From: Gemmobacter serpentinus
Lineage (GTDB): Bacteria > Pseudomonadota > Alphaproteobacteria > Rhodobacterales > Rhodobacteraceae
Assembly: GCF_008973825.1 (NCBI RefSeq)
Contig: NZ_WCHR01000021.1
Coordinates: 1 to 64,000 of the forward strand
Direction: 5' to 3'
DNA length: 64,000 nt
Below, in pieces: positions 50,836 to 59,562 of the stretch. Position numbers and translations under genes: made by a program. The notes below the pieces were generated by a model, which was not told the origin of the DNA, did no database searches, and saw only the letters and a list, made by a program, of their open reading frames with translations. Positions within the stretch are counted from its first letter, which is position 1; each line of letters opens with the position of its first letter.

Positions 50836-51816
50836 CTAGACCCTAAACCCTTCAGGCGGCTGGGATGGCAGGCCAAGCGCCGCCAGATCGCCGCCGACAT
50901 GGGTGATCCGTTCCAGCACACGGTCCATGAAGGGGCGGCGCGCATCCAGATTGCGCCGCCTGAGGAACCAAAGCAGGAACTGCGCATGGGGCCAGTCGGT
51001 GCCGAGCGCGGTCTGCAAGGCGGCGGGCCAGTCTGCGGCGCGCTGCACCGTCACCGCGGCATGATGCAGGTCGGTCGCGCCGAAGAAGACCGCCGGCACG
51101 CCGTGCAGCATCCCCTCCAGCCCGACCGAAGACGAGATCGAGACGGAGACCGCCGCCCCTGCAAGGATGTCATGCAGATTGGCATGGCTGATCCGCACCC
51201 CCGGCACCCCCTGCAGCCGCCGCAGGATCGCCTCGCTTTCCGGGCCGCTGTTGCGCGGATGCGGCTTCACCACCAGATCACGCCCGTCACGATGGGCCAG
51301 CACCGCCTCGACCATCTCGGGCGCAGTCATGTTTCGGGCACGTTCGACCGGGTCAGACAGATCTTGCAGGAACAGCGCGATATGACCCTGACCGAAGGTC
51401 TCTACCGCCTCTGGCTGGACATGGCGCGACCGGCGCGGTGTCACATATTGATCGCGCAACTGCGCCAGAAACTGCTGCGCCTGCGGCTGCGGGATCTGTT
51501 CGGGCCGGAACCGCGCCCGGGCCAGCGTGCTTTCAAAAAAAATCCCGTCCGGGTCCATGTAATGAAAGCGGTCAAGATAGGCGGTGCCCAGCGTCAGCGC
51601 CTGCGCCCGTCCGACCGCGGTCGCATGAACCAGATCGATATCGGCCCCCTGCGGCCCGGCCTGCAGCGCATAGATGTCGCGATGGACCAGATCCACCGTC
51701 GCGCCAAGGCTGCGCAGCCCCGCCGTGACCCGACCGTAAAAGACGGGCATCCTTGCAGCACCATGGTCCAGCATATGGGCCGGAAGATGCAATTTGATCC
51801 TGGGTTGCGCAGTCAT
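50836..51816 (-). CDS. Capsule polysaccharide (KpsS/KpsC-like) glycosyltransferase-type protein
   Basis: The 326-residue protein contains VVKPHPRNSGPESEAILRRL and SISSSVGLEGMLHGVPAVFF, the nucleotide-sugar region of capsule synthesis/export proteins (Kdo-transferase-like GT-B fold). No capsule cluster is nearby, so it is isolated. The start at 51816 is a best guess, as no strong ribosome site is visible. Confidence 0.7.
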   Translation of the reverse strand: MTAQPRIKLHLPAHMLDHGAARMPVFYGRVTAGLRSLGATVDLVHRDIYALQAGPQGADIDLVHATAVGRAQALTLGTAYLDRFHYMDPDGIFFESTLARARFRPEQIPQPQAQQFLAQLRDQYVTPRRSRHVQPEAVETFGQGHIALFLQDLSDPVERARNMTAPEMVEAVLAHRDGRDLVVKPHPRNSGPESEAILRRLQGVPGVRISHANLHDILAGAAVSVSISSSVGLEGMLHGVPAVFFGATDLHHAAVTVQRAADWPAALQTALGTDWPHAQFLLWFLRRRNLDARRPFMDRVLERITHVGGDLAALGLPSQPPEGFRV

Positions 51817-52155
51817 TGCGAAAGCCAATCTGGCAAGCGCCGTTGACGGCGTGGGGCAAGAGGGCGCATGGCGTATCCCGGGACAGAAATGCAGACCCAA
51901 TCTAGGAACTGCGCCGCCCCCGCACAACGCAGGACATTGCCTTCATTCCAAAACCCGCTGGGCGAAACACTGCCGAAATTTTCCAACAAAGTGCGAAACC
52001 CATCCATATGCACAAATTCTAGGCATATCTCGAATGAAAAAATTTCGCGAAGCGCGAATCTGCGCTGCAAAACGCAAATACACACAGGCAGAATAATCGG
52101 CCCGCGCCGCAGCAATGGGCCCGGTCGCTGGCATATTCAAGCTTGATTGGGAAGA
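51817..52155. other. Intergenic stretch between the KpsS-like gene and tRNA-Pro
   Basis: It holds the 5' region of the KpsS-like gene and, at 52035-52058, a hairpin for minus-strand transcripts. No supported gene is seen. Composition is more AT-rich than the neighbouring genes. Confidence 0.5.
52035..52058 (-). terminator. Rho-independent terminator downstream of tRNA-Pro
   Basis: On the minus strand TTCGCG-CTT-CGCGAA is followed by ATTTTTTCATTC. It lies about 100 bases past the tRNA 3' end and would end its transcript. Confidence 0.7.
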
Positions 52156-52232
52156 TGGTCGGGGCGGCGGGATTCGAACTCGCGACCTACGGTACCCAAA
52201 ACCGTCGCGCTACCAGGCTGCGCTACGCCCCG
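52156..52232 (-). tRNA. tRNA-Pro (anticodon UGG)
   Basis: The 77-base gene reads CGGGGCG at the 5' acceptor strand, pairs with CGCCCCG at the 3' side and ends in an encoded CCA. The anticodon stem-loop is ACGGT-TTTGGGT-ACCGT with anticodon TGG, and the T arm contains GTTCGAATC. All arms pair as expected. Confidence 0.97.
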
Positions 52233-52273
52233 ACTGCGGTCTCTGTAGCCGCTTGATCTGCGGAAGGAAAGAC

Positions 52274-52756
52274 CTATTCGACAGCGCAGGACCACACACC
52301 CGCCGTGATCGTCGGATGACGCAACTGATCCCCCGGCGCGATGCCCAGACGGGCAGCAAGTCCGCCATTGATCTCCAGAACGAAGCGCACATCCGGGCCG
52401 CCATCAATCGGCGTCTCGTCATGCGGCACGGCGTTTTCATGCACCCGTGTGACCACACCCGTCTCATCGACAAAGATCATGTCGAGCGGGATCAGCGTGT
52501 TTTTCATCCAGAAATAGGGGCGCTGCGGGCTGTCATAAACGAAAAGCATACCCGCCCCGGCAGCCATCGCCTCGCGGAACATCAGGCCCTGCGCACGCTC
52601 TGCCGCATCATCGGCCACCTCAACGCGAAAGCGCGCGGAGCCAAAGGCTCCGCGCAGATCGACCCGATCCGGGTCGCAAACTTCCGCAAGGACAGGCACC
52701 GGCAGCAAGAGCGCCAGCGCCAATCCCAGCTTTACTTGCGCGCGGCGGCTTCCCAC
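52274..52756 (-). CDS. DUF192 secreted protein
   Basis: The 160-residue product has an N-terminal signal-like segment (KLGLALALLLPVPVLAEV) and the DUF192 core: AERAQGLMFREAMAAGAGML, YFWMKNTLIPLDMIFVDETG and ARLGIAPGDQL. The function is unknown. It starts with GTG at 52756, inside the last codons of the cold-shock gene (25-base overlap), with AGGT upstream, so it is coupled to that gene. Confidence 0.88.
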   Translation of the reverse strand: MGSRRAQVKLGLALALLLPVPVLAEVCDPDRVDLRGAFGSARFRVEVADDAAERAQGLMFREAMAAGAGMLFVYDSPQRPYFWMKNTLIPLDMIFVDETGVVTRVHENAVPHDETPIDGGPDVRFVLEINGGLAARLGIAPGDQLRHPTITAGVWSCAVE

Positions 52757-53262
52757 GACACGACCTGAACGGCCATACGACCGCGCTTCCCATCAATAAT
52801 ACGCAGGCAAACAGCCTCCCCCGCTGCCAGATCGGCAAAGCCGGACATCCGCAGCACCTCGATATGGATGAAGACATCCTCGGGGCGGCCAAAGACATTG
52901 GCAAAGCCGAAGCCCTTGCCCTTGTCGAACCATTTGACGCGCGCCGGTTCCATCGGGCGCGCGGCGATTTCCTCAGGCGTGGCCATGGCGTGATCTTCAC
53001 CCAACGGAAAGGCCACTCCGGCGGGGGGTTCGATGGTCAGAACCTCCACTGCCTGAACCCCGCGCTGCGTGTTCTGCACCTTGACCGCAATACCCGTCCC
53101 ATCCGCGACCGTGCTTTGCCCATAGTTGCGCAACACATTCGCGTGCAGAAGGATATCTGCACCCCCTTCATCGGCGACGATGAAGCCGAACCCTTTGGCG
53201 GGATCAAACCATTTCACTTTGCCATGCACCTCACGCGGCATGGCGATCGTTTCTTCAGACAT
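52732..53262 (-). CDS. Tandem cold-shock-domain protein
   Basis: The 176-residue protein has two cold-shock domains: GKVKWFDPAKGFGFIVADEG with ADILLHANVL, and ARVKWFDKGKGFGFANVFGR with EDVFIHIEVL. Both have the KGFGF and H/F RNA-binding motifs. Two-domain Csp proteins are typical of alphaproteobacteria and bind single-stranded nucleic acid. It is followed by the overlapping DUF192 gene and tRNA-Pro. Confidence 0.92.
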   Translation of the reverse strand: MSEETIAMPREVHGKVKWFDPAKGFGFIVADEGGADILLHANVLRNYGQSTVADGTGIAVKVQNTQRGVQAVEVLTIEPPAGVAFPLGEDHAMATPEEIAARPMEPARVKWFDKGKGFGFANVFGRPEDVFIHIEVLRMSGFADLAAGEAVCLRIIDGKRGRMAVQVVSWEAAARK

Positions 53263-53354
53263 AGTCAGAGCCGTTCCCCAGTTTGACCCTTCACATAGTC
53301 AATCCGTTAATCGGTCGGCGTATTCAAGCGAAAATGCATGGATGTATGACAACG

Positions 53355-53377
53355 AAATTTCACGAAGCGTGAAATTT
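53355..53377 (-). terminator. Hairpin overlapping the pdxH stop
   Basis: AAATTTCACG-AAG-CGTGAAATTT is a 10-bp stem with a 3-base loop that includes the stop codon of pdxH, followed on the minus strand by CGTTGTCATAC. Confidence 0.55.
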
Positions 53378-53993
53378 ATGGGCTGAGACGTTCAATATTC
53401 CAGCCACTGGACAGGTCTTGCCTGACCCAGCGGAAGCGGTCATGCAACCGGAAGGACCCATCCGCCCAGAACTCCACCTCCAGAGGTCGAATGCGATAGC
53501 CTCCCCAGAACGGCGGGCGGCGCGGGATCGGGCCCTGCTTGGCGGTCTGGCGCGCCACCTCGGCCATCAGCGCCCCTCGCGATGACAGAGGCTGGCTTTG
53601 TCGCGAGGCCCAGGCCCCCAACCGCGATTGCAGGCTGCGGCTGGCATAGTATTCATCCGCCTGCGGTCCATCCTCTCGCGAGACCAGACCGCGCACCCGG
53701 ATCTGGCGGCGCAGCGATTTCCAGTGCATCACGAAACTCGCCTTGCCACTGGCCTCGATCTCCTGGGCCTTCACGCTGCCGTAATTGGTGTAGAAGACAA
53801 ATGCACCGCCGCCCTCGCCGCGGGTCTCGATCTCCTTCAGCAGAACCATTCGGCTGTTCGGCAGCCCCTGCGCATCGACGGTGGACAGCGCGATGGCATT
53901 GGGATCGTTCGGCTCGGATGCGGTGGCCTCGGCCAGCCAGCTTTGCGCCAGCACGAAGGGGCTGTCGCCCGCGAAAATTCCCGATCTGTCCAA
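53376..53993 (-). CDS. pdxH: Pyridoxamine 5'-phosphate oxidase
   Basis: The 205-residue flavoenzyme has [20 protein letters not shown] near residue 35, [50 protein letters not shown] and the C-terminal [15 protein letters not shown]. It makes pyridoxal phosphate, the cofactor of the many aminotransferases here. The start is read as TTG at 53993 ([13 protein letters not shown]) because AAGGAGGTG lies 5-8 bases upstream; the longer frame to 54017 would place this ribosome site inside the gene. Confidence 0.92.
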   Translation of the reverse strand: MDRSGIFAGDSPFVLAQSWLAEATASEPNDPNAIALSTVDAQGLPNSRMVLLKEIETRGEGGGAFVFYTNYGSVKAQEIEASGKASFVMHWKSLRRQIRVRGLVSREDGPQADEYYASRSLQSRLGAWASRQSQPLSSRGALMAEVARQTAKQGPIPRRPPFWGGYRIRPLEVEFWADGSFRLHDRFRWVRQDLSSGWNIERLSP

Positions 53994-54186
53994 AACGCAC
54001 CTCCTTGCGGCGGACAAGGCAACCCGGCCCCGCCCCGAGGGCGAGATTGCACCCGCCCCCGCGCCAGTTGCAAGCCACTAGGGGGGCAAAGGCGGCGGCT
54101 TTCGATACCCGCGCCACGCGCCCTTGATGCCTTGCGCGCATTGCCCTACACCTGCACGCCAGACCACGCGAGAATTGAGGGATTTC

Positions 54187-55011
54187 ATGGCTTCTGGACT
54201 GATGGCGGGCAAACGCGGCCTCATCATGGGGCTTGCGAATGACAAGTCTATCGCCTGGGGCATTGCCCAGGCCTGTGCCGCCCAAGGCGCGGAACTTGCA
54301 TTTTCCTATCAGGGGGATGCATTGCTCAAGCGCGTGCAGCCCTTGGCGGAAAGCATCGGCTCCTCCACCTTCATCGAATGCGATGTGGCAAGCGAAGCCT
54401 CGCTTGACGGGTTGTTTGACCGCATCAAGGAAATCTGGGGCCAGATCGACTTTGTCGTGCACGCCATCGGATTCTCCGACAAGAACGAGCTGCGCGGCCG
54501 CTATGTCGACACATCGCGCGGCAACTTCTCGATGACCATGGATATTTCGGTCTACAGCTTTACCGCTGTGTGCCAGCGTGCCGCCGCGATCATGGCCCCC
54601 GGCGGAAGCCTGCTGACGCTGACCTATTACGGTGCCGAAAAGGTCATGCCGCATTACAATGTGATGGGCGTCGCCAAGGCGGCGCTGGAGGCATCGGTGA
54701 AATATCTGGCCGAAGATCTGGGCAAGGACGGTATTCGCGTCAACGCGATTTCCGCCGGCCCGATCAAGACGCTGGCCGCCTCCGGCATCGGCGATTTCCG
54801 CTATATCATGAAATGGAACGAGCTGAATTCGCCGCTGCGCCGCAATGTGACGCAGGAAGAGGTCGGCAAGGCCGCGCTCTATCTGCTGTCCGATCTGGGA
54901 TCGGGCACCACCGGCGAGAACCTGCATGTGGATGCGGGCTATCATGTTGTCGGCATGAAGGCGGTGGATGCGCCCGATATCGATGTCGTAACCGGGCGCA
55001 AGGATCATTGA
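54187..55011 (+). CDS. fabI: Enoyl-[acyl-carrier-protein] reductase (NADH)
   Basis: The 274-residue SDR has GLANDKSIAWGIAQACAAQG at residue 15, Tyr157-x6-Lys164 in YNVMGVAKAAL and the C-terminal RRNVTQEEVGKAALYLLSDL. It reduces enoyl-ACP in fatty-acid synthesis and is the triclosan target class. Its stop overlaps the LysE-family gene start (TGATG). Confidence 0.95.
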   Translation: MASGLMAGKRGLIMGLANDKSIAWGIAQACAAQGAELAFSYQGDALLKRVQPLAESIGSSTFIECDVASEASLDGLFDRIKEIWGQIDFVVHAIGFSDKNELRGRYVDTSRGNFSMTMDISVYSFTAVCQRAAAIMAPGGSLLTLTYYGAEKVMPHYNVMGVAKAALEASVKYLAEDLGKDGIRVNAISAGPIKTLAASGIGDFRYIMKWNELNSPLRRNVTQEEVGKAALYLLSDLGSGTTGENLHVDAGYHVVGMKAVDAPDIDVVTGRKDH

Positions 55012-55649
55012 TGGGCGGGATTGAGCCATTCCTGATCCTGATCGCGAGCATGACGCTCGCGATCCTGTCGCCGGGCCCTGCGATCATCGCGGCGACGCAA
55101 ACCGCCTTTGCACGCGGCCGCGACGTGGCGCTGCCCTATGGGATCGGACTGGCCTTCGGGGCCTCGCTCTGGGGGCTGTTCGCCATTCTGGGGCTGACGG
55201 TGATCTTCACCATCGTGCCGATGCTTTATCTGGCGCTGAAGATCTTTGGCGGGCTTTATTTGCTGTGGATGGCCATCGGGCTGTGGCGCGGCGCGCGCCA
55301 GCCGATGCCCGAGGCCGCAAAGGCGCGCTTTGGCACCGGCTTCTGGGGCGGGGTTGCGCTGAACCTTTCCAACCCCAAACCGGCCCTGTTCTACTCCGCC
55401 CTGATCGTGGCACTGTTTCCCGGCCCGCAAAGTTTCGCGATGCAGGGCGCGATCTATGCCACGGCGCTTGGAACCGAACTGTTCTGGTATGCCGTTGTCA
55501 CCACAGTGATGTCGACGGCCCCGGTGCGGGCGCGCTATGCCGCTGCGAAATTCTGGATCGACCGGGGGGCCGCCAGCCTGCTGGGCCTTCTGGGCCTGTC
55601 GCTGATCATTGAGGCGCTGCGCCATGCCGGCCCCGACGCTGCGACATGA
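55011..55649 (+). CDS. LysE/RhtB-family amino acid exporter
   Basis: The 212-residue protein has about six membrane helices and the family hallmark LAILSPGPAIIAATQTAFAR near residue 17, plus GGVALNLSNPKPALFYSALI. It probably exports amino acids or related solutes. It is coupled to fabI by TGATG; the functional link is not obvious. Confidence 0.9.
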   Translation: MGGIEPFLILIASMTLAILSPGPAIIAATQTAFARGRDVALPYGIGLAFGASLWGLFAILGLTVIFTIVPMLYLALKIFGGLYLLWMAIGLWRGARQPMPEAAKARFGTGFWGGVALNLSNPKPALFYSALIVALFPGPQSFAMQGAIYATALGTELFWYAVVTTVMSTAPVRARYAAAKFWIDRGAASLLGLLGLSLIIEALRHAGPDAAT

Positions 55650-55717
55650 GATCGCTGCCACCCGAGATAGACGCGCCTGCGCCCGTTTGATCGGGCCAGC
55701 CACATGAAGAGGACACC

Positions 55718-56224
55718 ATGATCGACCGCCTGCCGCATGAAAAGGGCTTCCATGTCAGCTGGGACCAGATCCATCGTGACAGCCGGGCGCTGGCCTGGCG
55801 GCTGGATGGCAAGGGTCCGGGTGCGAATGGCAGCTGGCGCGCGGTGGTCGGCATCACTCGCGGCGGGCTGGTGCCCGCGATGATCGTCTCGCGCGAGCTG
55901 GATATCCGCGTGGTCGATACGATCTCGGTGAAAAGCTACAACCATCAGGCCCAGGCCGATGCGGTGGTCACCAAAAGCCCGCAGATCGATCTGATGGGCG
56001 ATGGCGAGGGGATTCTGGTCGTCGACGATCTGGTCGATAGCGGCAAGACGCTGGAACTGGTGCGCAGGCTTTACCCCAAGGCGCATTTCGCCACCGTCTA
56101 TGCCAAGCCCGCCGGGCGCGCGCAGGTCGATACCTATATTACCGAAGTCAGCCAGGACACCTGGATCTTCTTCCCCTGGGATATGGCGCTGCAATATGTG
56201 CAGCCGATGCGCGGCACCGACTGA
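55718..56224 (+). CDS. gpt: Xanthine-guanine phosphoribosyltransferase
   Basis: The 168-residue enzyme has [20 protein letters not shown] and the PRPP-binding motif [14 protein letters not shown], then [16 protein letters not shown] and WIFFPWD, as in Gpt. It salvages guanine and xanthine. Two inverted copies of the dispersed repeat follow its stop. Confidence 0.92.
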   Translation: MIDRLPHEKGFHVSWDQIHRDSRALAWRLDGKGPGANGSWRAVVGITRGGLVPAMIVSRELDIRVVDTISVKSYNHQAQADAVVTKSPQIDLMGDGEGILVVDDLVDSGKTLELVRRLYPKAHFATVYAKPAGRAQVDTYITEVSQDTWIFFPWDMALQYVQPMRGTD

Positions 56225-56230
56225 TTTCAC

Positions 56231-56295
56231 AGGGGGCGCTCGCGCCCCCTCGCCCCTGCGGGGCTCACCCCCTGAGGATATTTTTGAACAGATGA
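56231..56295 (+). repeat. Dispersed element, copy 7
   Basis: AGGGGGCG-CTCG-CGCCCCCT (56231-56250) is a hairpin starting 7 bases past the gpt stop. It is followed by ACCCCCTGAGGATATTTTTG and AACAGATGAGA. Copy 8 faces it. Confidence 0.75.
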
Positions 56296-56315
56296 GAGGG
56301 GGCGATGATCTGCCC

Positions 56316-56383
56316 ATTCATCTGTTCCCAAATATCCTCGGGGAACATCTCCGCGGGAGATGGGGGGCGGAAGCCCCCGCCAT
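56316..56383 (-). repeat. Dispersed element, copy 8 (inverted)
   Basis: CATTCATCTGTTCCCAAATA and TCCTCGGGGAA read as the reverse complement of the GAGGATATTTG-AACAGATGAA block. A hairpin follows with ATCTCCGCGGGAGAT (56347-56361) and GGGGGCGGAAGCCCCC (56363-56378). With copy 7 it fills the 189-base gpt-aminotransferase gap. Confidence 0.7.
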
Positions 56384-56413
56384 ACCCACAGCCCGCGCAA
56401 CGGAGATTGCCCA

Positions 56414-57607
56414 ATGTCCCTGCCCCTCAATCCCGCCATGGCCGCAACCTTTGCCCCGCCGGTGATGGAGGCGCGGCGCTGGCTTGAGGGCGTGACCTTC
56501 CCGCCCGAGCGCCCCCTGATCAATGTGAGCCAGGCAGCCCCGGTGGAAAGCCCGCCACTGGGTCTGCGTCAGGCGCTGGCAGATGCAGCGCTCAGCGAAG
56601 GGGCCGCCCATCTTTACGGCCCCGTCCTGGGCCTGCCCGAATTGCGGGCGGAGATCGCCACGCAATGGTCTGCGGCCTATGGCGGCACCATCGCGCCCGG
56701 CAATGTGGCGATCACCCAAGGGTGCAATCAGGCCTTCACCGCCGTGATGTCCACGCTGGCGGGCGCGGGCGACGAGGTGATCCTGCCGACGCCTTGGTAT
56801 TTCAATCACAAGATGTGGCTGGACATGCAGGGCGTCACCTCGGTGCCGCTGGCGACCGGCCCCGATCTGCTGCCCGATCCGGAACGCGCCGCCGCCCTGA
56901 TCACACCGCGCACCCGCGCCATCGTGCTGGTCAGCCCCAACAATCCCGGCGGCGTGGAATATCCACCAGCCCTGCTGGCGGCCTTCCGCGATCTGGCGCG
57001 CGCGCGCGGCCTTGCGCTGATCCTGGACGAGACCTATCGCGATTTCGACAGCCGGCACGGGCTTGAGATCGGCGGCCGCCCGCATGATCTGTTCACCGAT
57101 CCCGACTGGGACGATGTGCTGATCCACCTGTATTCCTTCTCCAAGGCATACCGGCTGACCGGGCACCGGGTCGGTGCGGTCGTCGCCTCGACCGCGCAAC
57201 TGGCCGAGGTGGAAAAGTTTCTCGATACCGTCGCGATCTGCCCCAGCCAGTTGGGCCAGATCGGCGCGCTTTGGGGGATGCGCAATCTAGGCCAATGGGT
57301 GGCGGGCGAACGGGCCGAAATCCTTGCGCGCCGCGCTGCGATGGTCGCAGGCTTCGGCGCGCTGGAGGGATGGAAGCTGCTCGGTTGCGGTGCCTATTTC
57401 GCCTATGTCGAACACCCGTTCCGCGCCGCCTCGCCCGAGATTGCCCGCCGCCTGGTGCGCGAAGCGGGCCTGTTGATGCTGCCCGGCACCATGTTCCAGC
57501 CTGACAACCATCCCGAAGGGGCCCAACAGTTCCGCATCGCCTTCGCCAATGTCGATGCAGGCGGGATCGCGGAAATGTTCCGCCGCCTGCAGGGCTTTCC
57601 CGGCTGA
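56414..57607 (+). CDS. Class I/II PLP aminotransferase
   Basis: The 397-residue protein has AHLYGPVLGLPELRAEIATQ near residue 65, VSPNNPGGVEYPP at 173, ILDETYRDF at 203 and the PLP Lys244 in LYSFSKAYRLTGHRVG. It belongs with aspartate-type aminotransferases; the substrate is not determinable. The N-terminal proline-rich lead is short. Confidence 0.88.
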   Translation: MSLPLNPAMAATFAPPVMEARRWLEGVTFPPERPLINVSQAAPVESPPLGLRQALADAALSEGAAHLYGPVLGLPELRAEIATQWSAAYGGTIAPGNVAITQGCNQAFTAVMSTLAGAGDEVILPTPWYFNHKMWLDMQGVTSVPLATGPDLLPDPERAAALITPRTRAIVLVSPNNPGGVEYPPALLAAFRDLARARGLALILDETYRDFDSRHGLEIGGRPHDLFTDPDWDDVLIHLYSFSKAYRLTGHRVGAVVASTAQLAEVEKFLDTVAICPSQLGQIGALWGMRNLGQWVAGERAEILARRAAMVAGFGALEGWKLLGCGAYFAYVEHPFRAASPEIARRLVREAGLLMLPGTMFQPDNHPEGAQQFRIAFANVDAGGIAEMFRRLQGFPG

Positions 57608-57684
57608 TGCAGCCCGCCACCCTTGCTCCGCTGCCGTGAAACCGGCATAGAACCCTCCATGATTTCACGTTCGACAGGCCAGAC

Positions 57685-59553
57685 ATGACCAAAGACAGCG
57701 ACACCGACAGCCCGAAACGCAAGCGCCGCGGCGGCTCGTTCCTGGCCTGGGCCCTGCTGGCCATGGTCGTGACCGGCTTTGGCGGTTATGGCATCACCAG
57801 CTTTGGCACCGCCAGCCTGTCGATCGGCACTGTCGGCAATCGCGACATCGACGCCAACCGCTATGCCCGCGCGCTGCAAAACCAGATCACCACCTTCGGC
57901 CAGCAGATGGGCACGCCGCTCACGCTGGAACAGGCGCAGCAATTCGGCATCGATGCGCAGGTGCGCCAGAACCTGGTGACCAATTACGCGCTGGACAACG
58001 AGGCCGATCGCATCGGCCTGTCCGTCGGCGATCTGGCTGTCGCGCATGAAATCCGCGCCATGGATGCCTTCAAGGGCGTCTCGGGCCAGTTCGATGCCCG
58101 CGGCTATGAAGAGGCGTTGCGCCGCAACAACATGACGGTGCGTGAATACGAGACCGGCGTGCGCGAGGATATTGCCCGCAGCCTGCTGACGGGCGCTGTC
58201 GCCAGTGGCTTTGTCGCGCCCGAGACGCTGACCACCACCATCCAGTCCTATATCGCCGAACGGCGCGGGCTGTCGGTGCTGACGCTGACCGAATCCGCGC
58301 TGACCGCACCGCTGCCTGCCGCCGATGATGCCGTGCTGCAAGCCTATTACGAGGCCAATGTCGCGGCCTTCACCAAGCCCGAGGCCAAGCGCATCACCTA
58401 TGTTGCGCTGCTGCCCGAGGATCTGGCCAAGACCATGCCGGTCGATGAGGATGAGCTGCACGCGCTTTATGAGGCGCGCGCCGATCAGTATCGCCAGCCC
58501 GAGCGCCGTCTGGTCGAGCGCTTGGTCTTTGGCTCTGACGCCGAGGCGGAGGCCGCCAAGGCACGCCTGGATGCGGGCGAGGCCTTCGATACGCTGGTGG
58601 CCGAGCGCGGGCTGAAGCTGATTGATGTCGATATGGGCGACGTGACCCGCGCCGAGCTTGGCGCGGCCGCGGATGGGGTGTTTGCCCTGACCGAGCCGGG
58701 CATTGCAGGCCCGCTGCCTTCGGATCTTGGCCCGGCGCTTTACCGCATCAACGCCGTGCTTGCGGCGCAGGAAACTAGCTTTGAGGATGCCCGCGCCGAT
58801 CTGGCCACCGAATACCAGCAAGATGCCGCACGCCGCGAGATTGCCGACAAGACCGAAGCCGTCGATGACGCCCTGGCAGGCGGTGCCACGCTGGAAGATC
58901 TGGCCAAGGAACAGGGCATGACCCTTGCCACGCTGGATTTCTCGGCCCAATCAGACGAGCAGATCGTGGGCTATCCTGCCTTCCGCGATGCGGCAGCCAA
59001 GGCCGCCGAAGGCGATTTCGCCGAAACCATCCAGCTTAATGATGGCGGCATCGCTGCGCTGCGCATGGATCAGACCGTGCCGGCCACGCCGATCCCGTTT
59101 GACGAGGCCAAACCCGCCGTCACCGAAGCCTGGCATCGCGATGCGCTGCACAAGGCGTTGATGGCGCGCGCGGAAGAGATCAAGACCGAGGTCGAGAAAG
59201 GCACCCCGATCGGGCAATTCGGGATCGTCTCGGTCGCGCGCGAGATCGCCCGCGATGGCCGGATCGAGGCCACCCCCGACAGTCTGATGGCCGAGGCTTT
59301 CAAACTTCCTCAGGGCGGTGTCGCGGTGGTTGAAAGCCCGTCCTATGTCGGTCTGGTTCAGGTCAATGCGGTCATGCCCGCAGACAGCGCCGGCACTGAT
59401 GCCATCGCGCTGAAAGGGGCGATTGCCATGCAGGTCGAGCAGGGGCTGGCGCAGGATGCGCTCTCGCTGTTCACCGCGGGCCTCGCGCAACAGGCCGGCA
59501 TCACCTTCAATCAGGCGAATATCGACGCCGTTCATTCGCAAATGCTGCGCTGA
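57685..59553 (+). CDS. ppiD: PpiD-like periplasmic folding chaperone
   Basis: The 622-residue protein has a single N-terminal membrane anchor (residues 19-37), a SurA-N-like chaperone region (TLEQAQQFGIDAQVRQNLVT), a central parvulin-like PpiC domain (YRQPERRLVERLVFG; GIAGPLPSDLGPALYRINAV) and a C-terminal domain. It assists folding of secreted proteins at the SecYEG exit. It is followed 9 bases later by trpE. Confidence 0.9.
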   Translation: MTKDSDTDSPKRKRRGGSFLAWALLAMVVTGFGGYGITSFGTASLSIGTVGNRDIDANRYARALQNQITTFGQQMGTPLTLEQAQQFGIDAQVRQNLVTNYALDNEADRIGLSVGDLAVAHEIRAMDAFKGVSGQFDARGYEEALRRNNMTVREYETGVREDIARSLLTGAVASGFVAPETLTTTIQSYIAERRGLSVLTLTESALTAPLPAADDAVLQAYYEANVAAFTKPEAKRITYVALLPEDLAKTMPVDEDELHALYEARADQYRQPERRLVERLVFGSDAEAEAAKARLDAGEAFDTLVAERGLKLIDVDMGDVTRAELGAAADGVFALTEPGIAGPLPSDLGPALYRINAVLAAQETSFEDARADLATEYQQDAARREIADKTEAVDDALAGGATLEDLAKEQGMTLATLDFSAQSDEQIVGYPAFRDAAAKAAEGDFAETIQLNDGGIAALRMDQTVPATPIPFDEAKPAVTEAWHRDALHKALMARAEEIKTEVEKGTPIGQFGIVSVAREIARDGRIEATPDSLMAEAFKLPQGGVAVVESPSYVGLVQVNAVMPADSAGTDAIALKGAIAMQVEQGLAQDALSLFTAGLAQQAGITFNQANIDAVHSQMLR

Positions 59554-59562
59554 GGCCGACCC

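Noticed and set aside
52156-52232. tRNA-Pro as the integration site for the integrase at the right edge
   Set aside because: The tRNA is 11 kb away, its 3' end is intact and followed by its own terminator, and no duplicate of its 3' end is seen near 63.3-63.6 kb.
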